Positions 16,470 through 25,838 of a DNA stretch of 64,000 nucleotides are shown here, in pieces. Both the position numbers and the translations under genes were made by a program. The notes under the pieces are model-generated. The model had not been told where the DNA came from, ran no database searches, and worked only from the letters and a program-made list of their open reading frames with translations. Numbering within the stretch: position 1 is the first letter of the stretch; each line of letters starts with the position of its first letter. The stretch is from NCBI GenBank assembly GCA_040381075.1, contig JBEIHX010000001.1, positions 62,001 to 126,000 of the forward strand, written 5' to 3'. Origin of the DNA: JBEIHX01 sp040381075. GTDB lineage: Bacteria > Pseudomonadota > Alphaproteobacteria > Caulobacterales > Aquidulcibacteraceae.

Positions 16470-17776
16470 AAGGTTTCCCGTCCGCTGGCGCGCCCGTCTG
16501 CGGCAGTGGGCGGGGAAGAGGCTTGCGAAGCGCTGGCGCCCGGCGCTCCCGGCAATGTCGGCGGCGACTTTGTCAGATTGTCGAGCACGATCGGTGCAGG
16601 CCGGACGAAGGTTGCGTCAGGCTCTTGGGCGGACACCCGCAGGGTCACCCTGTCGGGCGCCTGCAAAGCCTCAAATTGCGGTGATGCAACATAGGAAACA
16701 AGTCTGGTTTCAGCCGCGGGGAACGTCTGGGCGATCGCGATTCTCTCGCTTTCGCGACGTTGCAGCTCTGCGAAGGCCGCCTCCAGGAGCTCCTCCATGT
16801 GACGGTCTCGCTGGCGTGCGGTGTCGCCGCCCATGACGACCGCCACCACGCGCTGTCCGTCGCGTTCGGCCGAGGACGTAAGGTTGAACCCGGACAGGCG
16901 GGTATATCCTGTCTTGATGCCGTCGACGCCATTCACCCGGCCGAGAAGATTGTTGTGGGTCGGGATCCACGCGGTGCGCCACGCCATGTGGTCGATCGAA
17001 AAATACGGATACATCTGCGGAAAGTCCCGCATGATGGCCTGGCTGAGCACGGCGAGGTCGCGGGCTGTTGTGACTTGACGCGGGTCCGGCAGCCCGGATG
17101 CGTTGACAAAGCGGGTTTGGCTCATGCCCAGTTCACGCGCTTTGGCAGTCATCAGTTCAGCAAAGCGTGCTTCCGACCCTCCGATGCGTTCAGCGACCGC
17201 GGCGGCGACATCGTTGGCCGATTTTGTCACAAGTGCGCGGATCGCTTCGTCAACGGTGAGGGTTTCTCCGACGCGAAGACCGAGTTTGGTCGGCGATTGC
17301 CGGTTGCAGCGGGCGGAGCACTCGATGGGATCGGAGAGGCGGATTTCGCCCCGTTCCACGGCGCCGAAGAGCATGTACAGCGTCATCACCTTGGTGATCG
17401 ACGCCGGGTAGCGTCGCTCGTCGGCGAAGCGTGCGTGGAGCACCTCGTTGGTCTGCGCGTTGATGACGATTGATGCGTAGTTGGCGCCGCCGGCTGCAGC
17501 TGGAGCTGCGGCGAAACTCGCAGCAAACGCCGCTCCGGACAAAAGCCAGAGCGAGCCCCTGGCGCCGGCCTGCGGCCCAGCGCCGCGCGCGCCCAATCCG
17601 AGGGCGGCGGCGCGCGGCGTACAGGGCGCGTGAACCTGTTGGGCATCGATTCGTTGGCGCTCGATTATTGGCGAAGTGATGTGTTGGGCCTGACTGCGGG
17701 CAGTCAGGGCCGGCAGGGCCTGTGGCGGCTCAACCTGACGCAAACTCGCCTGGGGCTTTGGGGTGGGTGCACTCAC
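16466..17776 (-). CDS. Serine-type D-alanyl-D-alanine carboxypeptidase (low-molecular-weight PBP)
   Basis: A 436-residue protein of the DacA/PBP5 peptidase S11 family. The catalytic motifs are in order: SxxK in RRYPASITKVMTLYMLFG, SxN in LVTKSANDVAAAVAERIG, and KTG in NGVDGIKTGYTRLSGFNL. An unusual ~65-residue Pro/Gln/Ala-rich segment precedes the hydrophobic export sequence GSLWLLSGAAFAASFAAAPA. The GTG start at 17776 has AGGAGAG 6 bases before it, so the extension is probably translated. The C-terminal domain ends in a Pro/Ser-rich tail. It trims stem peptides of periplasmic peptidoglycan. A CtrA-like box lies 64 bases upstream. Confidence 0.93.
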   Translation of the reverse strand: MSAPTPKPQASLRQVEPPQALPALTARSQAQHITSPIIERQRIDAQQVHAPCTPRAAALGLGARGAGPQAGARGSLWLLSGAAFAASFAAAPAAAGGANYASIVINAQTNEVLHARFADERRYPASITKVMTLYMLFGAVERGEIRLSDPIECSARCNRQSPTKLGLRVGETLTVDEAIRALVTKSANDVAAAVAERIGGSEARFAELMTAKARELGMSQTRFVNASGLPDPRQVTTARDLAVLSQAIMRDFPQMYPYFSIDHMAWRTAWIPTHNNLLGRVNGVDGIKTGYTRLSGFNLTSSAERDGQRVVAVVMGGDTARQRDRHMEELLEAAFAELQRRESERIAIAQTFPAAETRLVSYVASPQFEALQAPDRVTLRVSAQEPDATFVRPAPIVLDNLTKSPPTLPGAPGASASQASSPPTAADGRASGRETF

Positions 17777-17839
17777 CAGCGGCTCTCCTGCGGCGATCTA
17801 TTCCGCGTAAATATGTATGGTTGGTTGCTTGCCGGAAAG

Positions 17840-17854
17840 TTAATGCCCGTTAAC
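17840..17854. promoter_or_regulatory. CtrA-like palindromic box (TTAA-N6-TTAAC)
   Basis: TTAATGCCCGTTAAC lies between the divergent carboxypeptidase and phasin genes. The Caulobacter CtrA consensus is TTAA-N7-TTAAC; the spacing here is one base short, so this is a weak candidate. It is 64 bases from the carboxypeptidase start. Confidence 0.35.
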
Positions 17855-17893
17855 GCGAGGCTTCGGGGAGGCGGCCGGCTCCTCCGCGGGCTG

Positions 17894-17910
17894 TTGTGCA
17901 GTGCAGCATT
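17894..17910. promoter_or_regulatory. TGC-rich site upstream of phasin (copy 1), candidate PhaR operator
   Basis: TTGTGCAGTGCAGCATT. A closely related element recurs at 17954-17974. TGC-rich operators for the PHB-responsive repressor PhaR are known upstream of phasin genes in Paracoccus and relatives; the match is by type of sequence, not by computed score. Confidence 0.45.
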
Positions 17911-17953
17911 TGATCGTTGACTTCGCGTTTGCAGCATGGCACACGGTCGAACA

Positions 17954-17974
17954 GTGCACTGCAGCATTATTGCA
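17954..17974. promoter_or_regulatory. TGC-rich site upstream of phasin (copy 2), candidate PhaR operator
   Basis: The element begins GTGCACTGCAGCATTATTGC and contains the TGCAGCATT core of copy 1, 60 bases downstream of it and about 80 bases before the phasin ATG. CTGCAG within it is a perfect palindrome. Confidence 0.45.
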
Positions 17975-18054
17975 TGAAGCTTTCCGACAGCGTCGTCGGC
18001 TGGGTTGTTCCCCGCGTGCCGCGTGTCAGGAGGGGTGCAAACAGGAGATCCGAG

Positions 18055-18492
18055 ATGACCAAGACCGCTGCTGCGAAGTCCCCGAAGGAAGAGGCGCATG
18101 CGTTCGGCGCTGGCGCTGCGATGAACGACTATGCTGCCCGCTCGATGGCGATGTGGTCTGAAATGAGCAGCTTTCAAAAACAGACGCTGGAGGCGTGGGC
18201 AGACAGTGCGCAGGTCGCTGGTCGCGGCTTCGAAGCTCTGAACTCCCGTCTGATCGCTTTCCAGAAGAAGGCCATGGATGATGGCATTGCCTGCGCGAAA
18301 TCTCTTGCTGGCGTGAAGTCCGTCACCGAGGCGATGGATATCCAGACGAAGTATGCAAAGACCACGTTTGATGCCTATGTGGCGGAGATGAACACCGTCG
18401 CGGAGACGATGGCGGGCGTGACGAAGGAAGCCATGAAGCCGTTGAACGAGCGCGTTACGGCGTTCGCTGGCGTTTTTCAGGTTCAGCGCTAG
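18055..18492 (+). CDS. Phasin family protein
   Basis: A 145-residue, almost wholly helical protein. MWSEMSSFQKQTLEAWADSA and KSVTEAMDIQTKYAKTTFDA followed by YVAEMNTVAETMAGVTKEAM, PLNERV are typical of the phasin_2 family, which coats polyhydroxyalkanoate granules. The ATG at 18055 has AGGAGA 6 bases upstream. The two TGC-rich elements upstream would fit PhaR repression. No PHA synthase gene is in the window. Some phasin-like proteins are not granule-bound, so the granule role is inference. Confidence 0.9.
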   Translation: MTKTAAAKSPKEEAHAFGAGAAMNDYAARSMAMWSEMSSFQKQTLEAWADSAQVAGRGFEALNSRLIAFQKKAMDDGIACAKSLAGVKSVTEAMDIQTKYAKTTFDAYVAEMNTVAETMAGVTKEAMKPLNERVTAFAGVFQVQR

Positions 18493-18701
18493 CACAGCGT
18501 CAACGCGGGCCGGCCTGTTCCAGCCGGCGCCGCTCGGCCCAGGTAACCTTGCGCCGAGGCAGAGGGGCAGCGCGCGATCCAGGGTCTGTTGGCGTCGGCC
18601 CCCTTTGCGCGCGGGTGCGTGTGCGGACTGGGGCGGACCTCCCTGACCCATTGCGGCGTTGGGAGATTGCCGGCCTGGTGGCTGGCGGAAGATATTGAAA
18701 C

Positions 18702-18731
18702 GGGCCTGGCCAGGCGTGGCCGGGCCTTTTT
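18702..18731 (+). terminator. Intrinsic terminator, probably for the phasin transcript
   Basis: GGCCTGGCC and GGCCGGGCC can pair around a 6-base loop with one wobble pair, and a run of five T follows at once. It lies about 210 bases after the phasin stop, leaving a long 3' untranslated stretch. Confidence 0.7.
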
Positions 18732-19460
18732 CTTTGGCTGCAGCACAGGTGTGAGTCGCGCCCGCGCGACCGCATGGGCGGGCGGGGCCGTTGGCTCCGG
18801 TTGTCGCAGCGGGGTGCAGGGTCAAGCGTGCGCACTCCCTCGGCAATGCGGCGGATCGGCCTTTTGCCGGACATGGCCGGGTCGGTCCGGCGGTTCCATG
18901 TCGACGCCGGCGCAATCGCCAATTCGCCCATACAGGTTCCCGCGTGCAAGATCGCGGCCACATTGGGGCGTGTCCAAGACACTCGCGCCCGACCGGCCTG
19001 GGCCGGTGCGCGCCCCATGGGTCTGCCCGATGGGTCTGCCCGTCTCCAGACGGGAGGCGGCGGGTGCAGCGCTGCGCCGCAGGCTGATTGCGTCCTTCTT
19101 CGGTCCAGCCACTTCCATCTTCGGGCAGCGACCATATTTTAAATGGCGGAGCGTCGCATCGCCGGGCAAGCCGATCTCAGCCACTGGGCGGCGCGCCTTG
19201 CCTCGCGGCGTCTGGCGGATAGGGCTTTCGCGCAGGCGGGAGCGCCGAAATGGCGGGTGGGAGCCATCCGATCGGAGGCGATGGCCCAGGCGGCGCAGCT
19301 TTTCCGGTCGCGTCGGCGTTCGCCGGCGCGTTATGGTGGGCCGAGCCGATCGGCGTTCGCGGCTGCGGGGCCGGTGTGATGCGCTCGGGCATCGAAGCCT
19401 GAGGTGGGGGTCGGGCATGCCCCTGCGTTTTGGGCCGCAGGGCTTGGCCCGCGGGGTATT

Positions 19461-19547
19461 GGCCCTGGGTTTCGGCCCTGGGTTTCGGCTCTGGGTTTCG
19501 GCCCTGGGTTTCGGCCCTGGGTTTCGGTTCTGGGTTTCGGCTCTGGG
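19461..19547. repeat. Tandem repeat, 13-bp unit, 6 full copies
   Basis: Direct copies of ggccctgggtttc at 19461, 19474, 19487, 19500, 19513 and 19526 plus a partial copy. Variation is confined to the two bases after GG (cc, ct, tt). The 13-bp period would shift any reading frame, so it is a non-coding array. Confidence 0.9.
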
Positions 19548-19752
19548 GCCTGCGGTGTGAGGCCTGGGGGATGCAGGTCTGGTATGGTTTTGGTGTGAGA
19601 CGTCAGGATTTCCGATTTCAGGACGTGCGGCTCCGGGGATGGGCGTGCTACGCGGCGTGGCGGGACAGCGGAGCTGTCGGACGGTGAAGTGATGGGCGCG
19701 GCGCCTGGCTTGCGCCTCACTGCGACCACGAAGAGCAGGTGCAATTAACGGT

Positions 19753-20091
19753 ATGAGTGAGGACAGGGACAGGGAAGACGGAGAGGGAGACGGCGTTCCG
19801 GGGTCGGGCGTGTCGACGCAGACGCGCACGCGCACCCGCAAGCCGTCGCTCTATCGTGTTCTGCTGTTGAACGACGACTACACGCCGATGGAGTTCGTCG
19901 TTTATGTGCTCGAGCGGTTCTTCAACAAGAACCGTGAAGAGGCCACGCGCATCATGCTTCATGTGCACCAGCATGGCGTCGGCGTGTGCGGCGTTTACAC
20001 TTACGAGGTGGCGGAAACGAAAGTGTCGCAGGTCCTCGACCTTGCGCGGCGCAACGAACATCCGCTGCAGTGCACGATGGAAAAGGAGTAG
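19753..20091 (+). CDS. clpS: ATP-dependent Clp protease adaptor ClpS
   Basis: A 112-residue protein with the ClpS core RVLLLNDDYTPMEFVVYVLE, whose NDDYTPM segment forms the N-degron pocket, followed by MLHVHQHGVGVCGVYTYEVA and ETKV. The first ~30 residues are acidic/basic and disordered, the part that enters the ClpA pore in studied homologues. ClpS presents N-end-rule substrates to ClpAP. clpA begins 3 bases after its stop, and the clpA ribosome site AAAAGGAG overlaps the end of clpS. Confidence 0.96.
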   Translation: MSEDRDREDGEGDGVPGSGVSTQTRTRTRKPSLYRVLLLNDDYTPMEFVVYVLERFFNKNREEATRIMLHVHQHGVGVCGVYTYEVAETKVSQVLDLARRNEHPLQCTMEKE

Positions 20092-20094
20092 TCG

Positions 20095-22410
<2,316 letters not shown>

Positions 22411-22721
22411 CCGTTCCTGGCGGCAGGACAGGCTATTTCATGCGGGGATCGGCAGCGCCGCCGGCTCGCCGGGGCGTTAGCTGCGACACGGGCGACGGCG
22501 GAGGGTCAGGCCATGCCTTATCCCCGCGGCGGCGCCCGGATCGCCCCGCACAGGATCGCCCTGCACAGGATCGCACTGCACAGGATCGCCCTGCACAGGA
22601 TCGCCCTTCACCAGTCCTGACGCAATGAGCCTGTTGCGTTCTTCCTGTTGGGTGCGACGGGAATGGGCGGCGGTGGGTGGAGCGCCGACATCAGGCCCCG
22701 GCTGCGCCCGGGCGCGTGCGG
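22411..22721. other. Spacer between clpA and the DUF2237 gene
   Basis: About 310 bases between convergent genes. No gene is supported. It holds the 15-bp array at 22546-22605. Confidence 0.55.
22546..22605. repeat. Tandem repeat, 15-bp unit, 4 copies
   Basis: Direct copies of ctgcacaggatcgcc at 22546, 22561, 22576 and 22591, each with at most one change, between the convergent ends of clpA and the DUF2237 gene. Confidence 0.9.
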
Positions 22722-23102
22722 TCAGGCGGTCGCGTCGGGATCCAGGGCGAACTGGCGCAGCACATCGAGCGAAACGACCGCCAGGGTCTCCTCATGGGTG
22801 GCCCGCAACAGGATCGGCGCTGCGGCGCCGTCATCGAGCGCCTGCTTCCAGCGCGACAGACAGACACACCAGCGATCTCCAGGCTTCAGTCCAGGGAAGC
22901 CGAATTGAGGGCGCGGCGTGATCAGATCATTGCCGACCCGGCGCTGGTGCTCCAGGAACTCCGCCGTCATCTGCGCGCACACGACATGCATGCCGCGGTC
23001 ATGGCCATCCGTGTTGCAGCAGCCATCGCGAAACCACCCGGTGAGAGGGTCTGTCGAACAGATTTCAAGCTCGCCGCCCAGCACGTTGCGCGCCTCATCC
23101 AT
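22722..23102 (-). CDS. DUF2237 family protein
   Basis: A 126-residue protein matching DUF2237 throughout: NVLGGELEICSTDPLTGWFR then DGCCNTDGHDRGMHVVCAQM, TAEFLEHQRRVGNDLITPRP and FGFPGLKPGDRWCVCLSRW. Several conserved Cys (CSTDP, CC, VCA, WCVC) suggest metal binding or redox chemistry. The ATG at 23102 lies behind AGGAG at about 10 bases; a longer frame to 23168 is not needed. Function is unknown. Confidence 0.9.
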   Translation of the reverse strand: MDEARNVLGGELEICSTDPLTGWFRDGCCNTDGHDRGMHVVCAQMTAEFLEHQRRVGNDLITPRPQFGFPGLKPGDRWCVCLSRWKQALDDGAAAPILLRATHEETLAVVSLDVLRQFALDPDATA

Positions 23103-23203
23103 GCCACATCTTCTCCTCGTAAATTGCAGTGTTGAATAACAGGCGGCGGGCGAGGCGCGAAAGGCCACGCCGCACCGCAGGCGGAATGGAAGGACTCCTC
23201 AGG

Positions 23204-23707
23204 ATGCGTCAGGCGCGGCAGATCATTCTCATCATCATGGCCGCCGGGGCGGCGGCGGCCTGCGTCTCGGGCCAGAGGGCGCACGCCTCTGATCCTGTCG
23301 TCCTGGGCATCGAGATTGGGCGCTACGCCTACATGCTGACGCAGACTGCCGAGCTGGCGCCCGCAGCCGCGCCTGAGCCTGCCCCTGATCAGGCCGCCCC
23401 TGATCAGCCCGCGTTGGCGCAGGGCGCGCAGGCCGCCGCGCTCCAATCCCAGCTTGTTGAGACCGCATTCGCGCTGAACGCGCAGCGCGCGCGCCTCTGC
23501 CGGGATGGGTTCAAGCCAGGATTGACCTGTGTCGCGCCTTACCTCCCGGCCTGGCTGAACGCACCCGCCGGGGCTGCGCCGGACGCCGCGGTGCTTCAGG
23601 CTCGAGCCGACGAACTGGGCGCGCAGGTTATGGCGTTGTGGGATGCGGTTTGTGCTGCGGCGCCGAAGAACCCGGAAGAACCGCTGGGGCCGTGCCCAAT
23701 AGAATGA
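23204..23707 (+). CDS. Putative secreted lipoprotein, member 1 of a tandem paralogous pair
   Basis: About 167 residues from ATG 23204 (ATG 23186 is an alternative). The N-terminus MRQARQIILIIMAAGAAAAC ends in a lipobox-like AAAC. A Pro/Ala/Asp/Gln-rich linker with repeated PDQAAPDQP follows. The C-terminal part AFALNAQRARLCRDGFKPGL, TCVAPYLPAWLNAPA and a final VCAAAPK aligns with the next gene. Four Cys beyond the lipobox could form two disulphides. No family was recognised. It is divergent from the DUF2237 gene. Confidence 0.65.
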   Translation: MRQARQIILIIMAAGAAAACVSGQRAHASDPVVLGIEIGRYAYMLTQTAELAPAAAPEPAPDQAAPDQPALAQGAQAAALQSQLVETAFALNAQRARLCRDGFKPGLTCVAPYLPAWLNAPAGAAPDAAVLQARADELGAQVMALWDAVCAAAPKNPEEPLGPCPIE

Positions 23708-23851
23708 GCTGGCAGTCTGTTCATGCTCCGGTTTTCGGCAAGCCTGGCGCCTGCCAGTGTCTGCGGCGCATGTTGCACTTGCGAAATTGATTGCAAGCAG
23801 CCATGTAGAATCCGCAAACGCGCCCAGCGCGAGCGCGGGGGACGTGACGTC

Positions 23852-24385
23852 ATGCAGCAAACCCTTTCCACCCCCTCCAGCCCGGGGAGGCTTCTGCGTT
23901 TCGCCGTCGCGATCGCCGCCGTGACCGTTGGTGTTGCTGCTGCAGCGCTCGCCTCCAGGCCTGACGCACCGGAGGCTGCCTCGTCGCTGCGGGCATCTCC
24001 GCTCGCGGCTGCATCCTATGAGACAACGGCGATTCTGCTCGCGTCGCGCGCTGCGAGTCTCGCCGACATTGTCGAGGCCCTGCCAGCTCCTGCTGTTCCA
24101 CCCGCCAGCGATGAAGAGCGCCGTCGCACGGCTTCTGCGCTGCTGCGGCGCGCCGCCTTCGAACTGAACTCCGCGCGTGAGCGCGCCTGCCAGTCAGCCC
24201 TTGCTCCGGGACAGGCCTGTGCACCAGCTTTTGCGCCTGCATGGCTCGGCGAACCGGCGCGTTTTGCCCCGCCAAGCGACGAACTCGAGCGGCGGGCCCT
24301 GCAGCTTGCGGGAGAAGTCGCCGGCGTCGCCGGTATTGTGTGCCGCACCGAGGCGGCCCGCGGCGCACCGGCTTGCGGGCTGTAG
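23852..24385 (+). CDS. Putative secreted or membrane-anchored protein, member 2 of the tandem pair
   Basis: A 177-residue protein from ATG 23852. A hydrophobic segment LLRFAVAIAAVTVGVAAAAL at about residues 13-32 is a signal peptide or anchor. The domain AFELNSARERACQSALAPGQ, ACAPAFAPAWLGEPA and GIVCRTEAA matches the upstream gene residue by residue at the AF-LN-R-C-G-C-AWL-P-VC positions. No lipobox is seen, so the two paralogues probably localise differently. It follows member 1 by 144 bases. Function is unknown. Confidence 0.65.
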   Translation: MQQTLSTPSSPGRLLRFAVAIAAVTVGVAAAALASRPDAPEAASSLRASPLAAASYETTAILLASRAASLADIVEALPAPAVPPASDEERRRTASALLRRAAFELNSARERACQSALAPGQACAPAFAPAWLGEPARFAPPSDELERRALQLAGEVAGVAGIVCRTEAARGAPACGL

Positions 24386-24574
24386 ACCCTCAAGGGCGCG
24401 CCGCGCAGTCCGGCTGAGGAAGGGGGCTTGGCGGCCCTGTCCCCGCCACCGGTCCTGAAGATGGCGCCGGTCGTGGTGGCCCGGGCGATGCGGCTCCGGC
24501 CGATTCCTTGATGGACGCGCGCACGCGACGCCGGGATCCCTGCGCCCGCCGTCGGTTTGCCTTGCGTCAATTCG

Positions 24575-24610
24575 CCTGGGTCAGTTTCACCTGGGTCAGT
24601 TTCACTTGGG
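24575..24610. repeat. Tandem repeat, 15-bp unit, 2 copies plus partial
   Basis: Direct copies of cctgggtcagtttca at 24575 and 24590 (identical), then a partial diverged copy from 24605. Confidence 0.8.
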
Positions 24611-24709
24611 CCCAATTGGTCTTGGTCCAATCTGGGCGCGCGTGATCAGATGCGCCAAGGCCGACCCGCCGTCAGGCGACCTGCTGCAATCGCGCAGGTC
24701 CTGCTGGCG

Positions 24710-24779
24710 TCAGTCCTCCCCGCACCAGTCCTCCCCGCACCAGTCCTTCCTGCACCAGTTCTTCCCGTGACAGTCCCCC
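24710..24779. repeat. Tandem repeat, 15-bp unit, about 4.5 copies
   Basis: Direct copies of ccagtcctccccgca at 24710, 24725, 24740 and 24755 plus a partial copy; the divergence increases towards the right. It ends about 40 bases before the MDR oxidoreductase stop. Confidence 0.85.
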
Positions 24780-24819
24780 TGGAACAGCGCGCATGCCGGG
24801 CGGGCGCGGGCAGGAGCGG

Positions 24820-25836
24820 CTAGGCCAAATCAGCAACCTTCAGCAGCTGTTTGCCGAAATTTTCGCCCTGGAACAGCCGCATCAGCGTGCGCGGCGCATT
24901 CTCGAACCCGAGCTGGATGTCCTCCTTGTACTGCAGGCGTCCATCACGGATCCAGCGCAGCAGCCTGTCCTGCGCTTCGGGATAGCGTGCAATGTAGTCC
25001 AGCACGATAAAGCCCTCCATCCGCGCCCGCATGAAGACGACGTTGAAATAGTTCTCCGGCCCCACGGTCTTGCCGCCGGTCGAGTGGCGCGAGATGCCGC
25101 CACAGATCACGACCCGCGCGCGCATGGCAAGGCAGGCCAGCATGTCATTGAGAATGGCGCCCCCGACATTGTCGAAGACGACATTTGCCCCGCCTGGGGC
25201 CAGCTCTTTCAGCCGGTCACGGACGGATTGGGTCCTGTAGTCGATGGCTGCGTCAAATCCGAGTGCGTTGACCAGCCAATCGCACTTCTCTGCGCCGCCG
25301 GCGATCCCGATCACCCGGCACCCGGCGATCTTGGCGATTTGGCCAACTACACTGCCCGTCGCTCCGGCCGCGCCTGACACCACCACCGTGTCGCCGGCCA
25401 TTGGTCTGCCGATGTCGAGAAGGCCAAAATAGGCCGTCATGCCGGTTGTGCCGAGCACGCCCAAATTGGCGGTCGGCGGTGCGCCGTCCGGCGCGCGCAG
25501 GAGCCCGGCGGCGGAGACGGTGGGATACTCCTGCCAACCGAACTGGCCGGAGACGATATCGCCTTCCTTGAACTTCGGATCATTGGAGCGGATGACCTGC
25601 GCCACTCCCGAGCCGCGCATGACATCGCCGATTTGGGTCGGAGCGACGTAGTTGGCGACATTCTCCATCCACCCTTTCAGGGCTGGATCGAAGCCGAGAT
25701 ACAGCGTGCGCAGCAGCACCTCGCCGGGCTCCGGCGCGCGCACCGGACCTTCGGCCGCCTTGAAGTCGTCATCACGCAGATGGCGCCCGATCGGGCGGTC
25801 ATTGATAAGCCATTGGCGTTGCGTATTGGGGATCAT
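24820..25836 (-). CDS. NADP-dependent MDR-family oxidoreductase (enone/prostaglandin reductase type)
   Basis: A 338-residue medium-chain dehydrogenase of the leukotriene B4 12-hydroxydehydrogenase/CurA group. EPGEVLLRTLYLGFDPALKG WMENV-type N-domain is followed by the nucleotide-binding VVVSGAAGATGSVVGQIAKI and by CDWLVNALGFDAAIDYRTQS. No zinc ligands are seen, as expected. Such enzymes reduce alpha,beta-unsaturated ketones. The gene begins 2 bases after the acyl-CoA synthetase stop, so the two form an operon, probably in lipid or xenobiotic degradation. Confidence 0.9.
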   Translation of the reverse strand: MIPNTQRQWLINDRPIGRHLRDDDFKAAEGPVRAPEPGEVLLRTLYLGFDPALKGWMENVANYVAPTQIGDVMRGSGVAQVIRSNDPKFKEGDIVSGQFGWQEYPTVSAAGLLRAPDGAPPTANLGVLGTTGMTAYFGLLDIGRPMAGDTVVVSGAAGATGSVVGQIAKIAGCRVIGIAGGAEKCDWLVNALGFDAAIDYRTQSVRDRLKELAPGGANVVFDNVGGAILNDMLACLAMRARVVICGGISRHSTGGKTVGPENYFNVVFMRARMEGFIVLDYIARYPEAQDRLLRWIRDGRLQYKEDIQLGFENAPRTLMRLFQGENFGKQLLKVADLA

Positions 25837-25838
25837 CG

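Larger units (their letters stand above)
18493..19752. other. 1.2-kb gene-poor region between phasin and clpS
   Basis: The longest stretch of the window without a supported gene. Open frames exist on both strands (up to 339 codons on the minus strand) but encode low-complexity Arg/Pro/Ala/Gly sequence without start signals or family motifs. It contains an intrinsic terminator at 18702-18731 and a 13-bp minisatellite at 19461-19547. Confidence 0.5.
24386..24819. other. Spacer with two different 15-bp repeats
   Basis: About 430 bases between convergent genes. No gene is supported. Two unrelated tandem repeats of period 15 lie within it. Confidence 0.55.

Noticed and set aside
18822..19841. 339-codon minus-strand frame in the gene-poor region
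   Set aside because: Low-complexity Arg/Pro/Thr sequence that runs through the 13-bp array and into antisense clpS, with no start signal or family.
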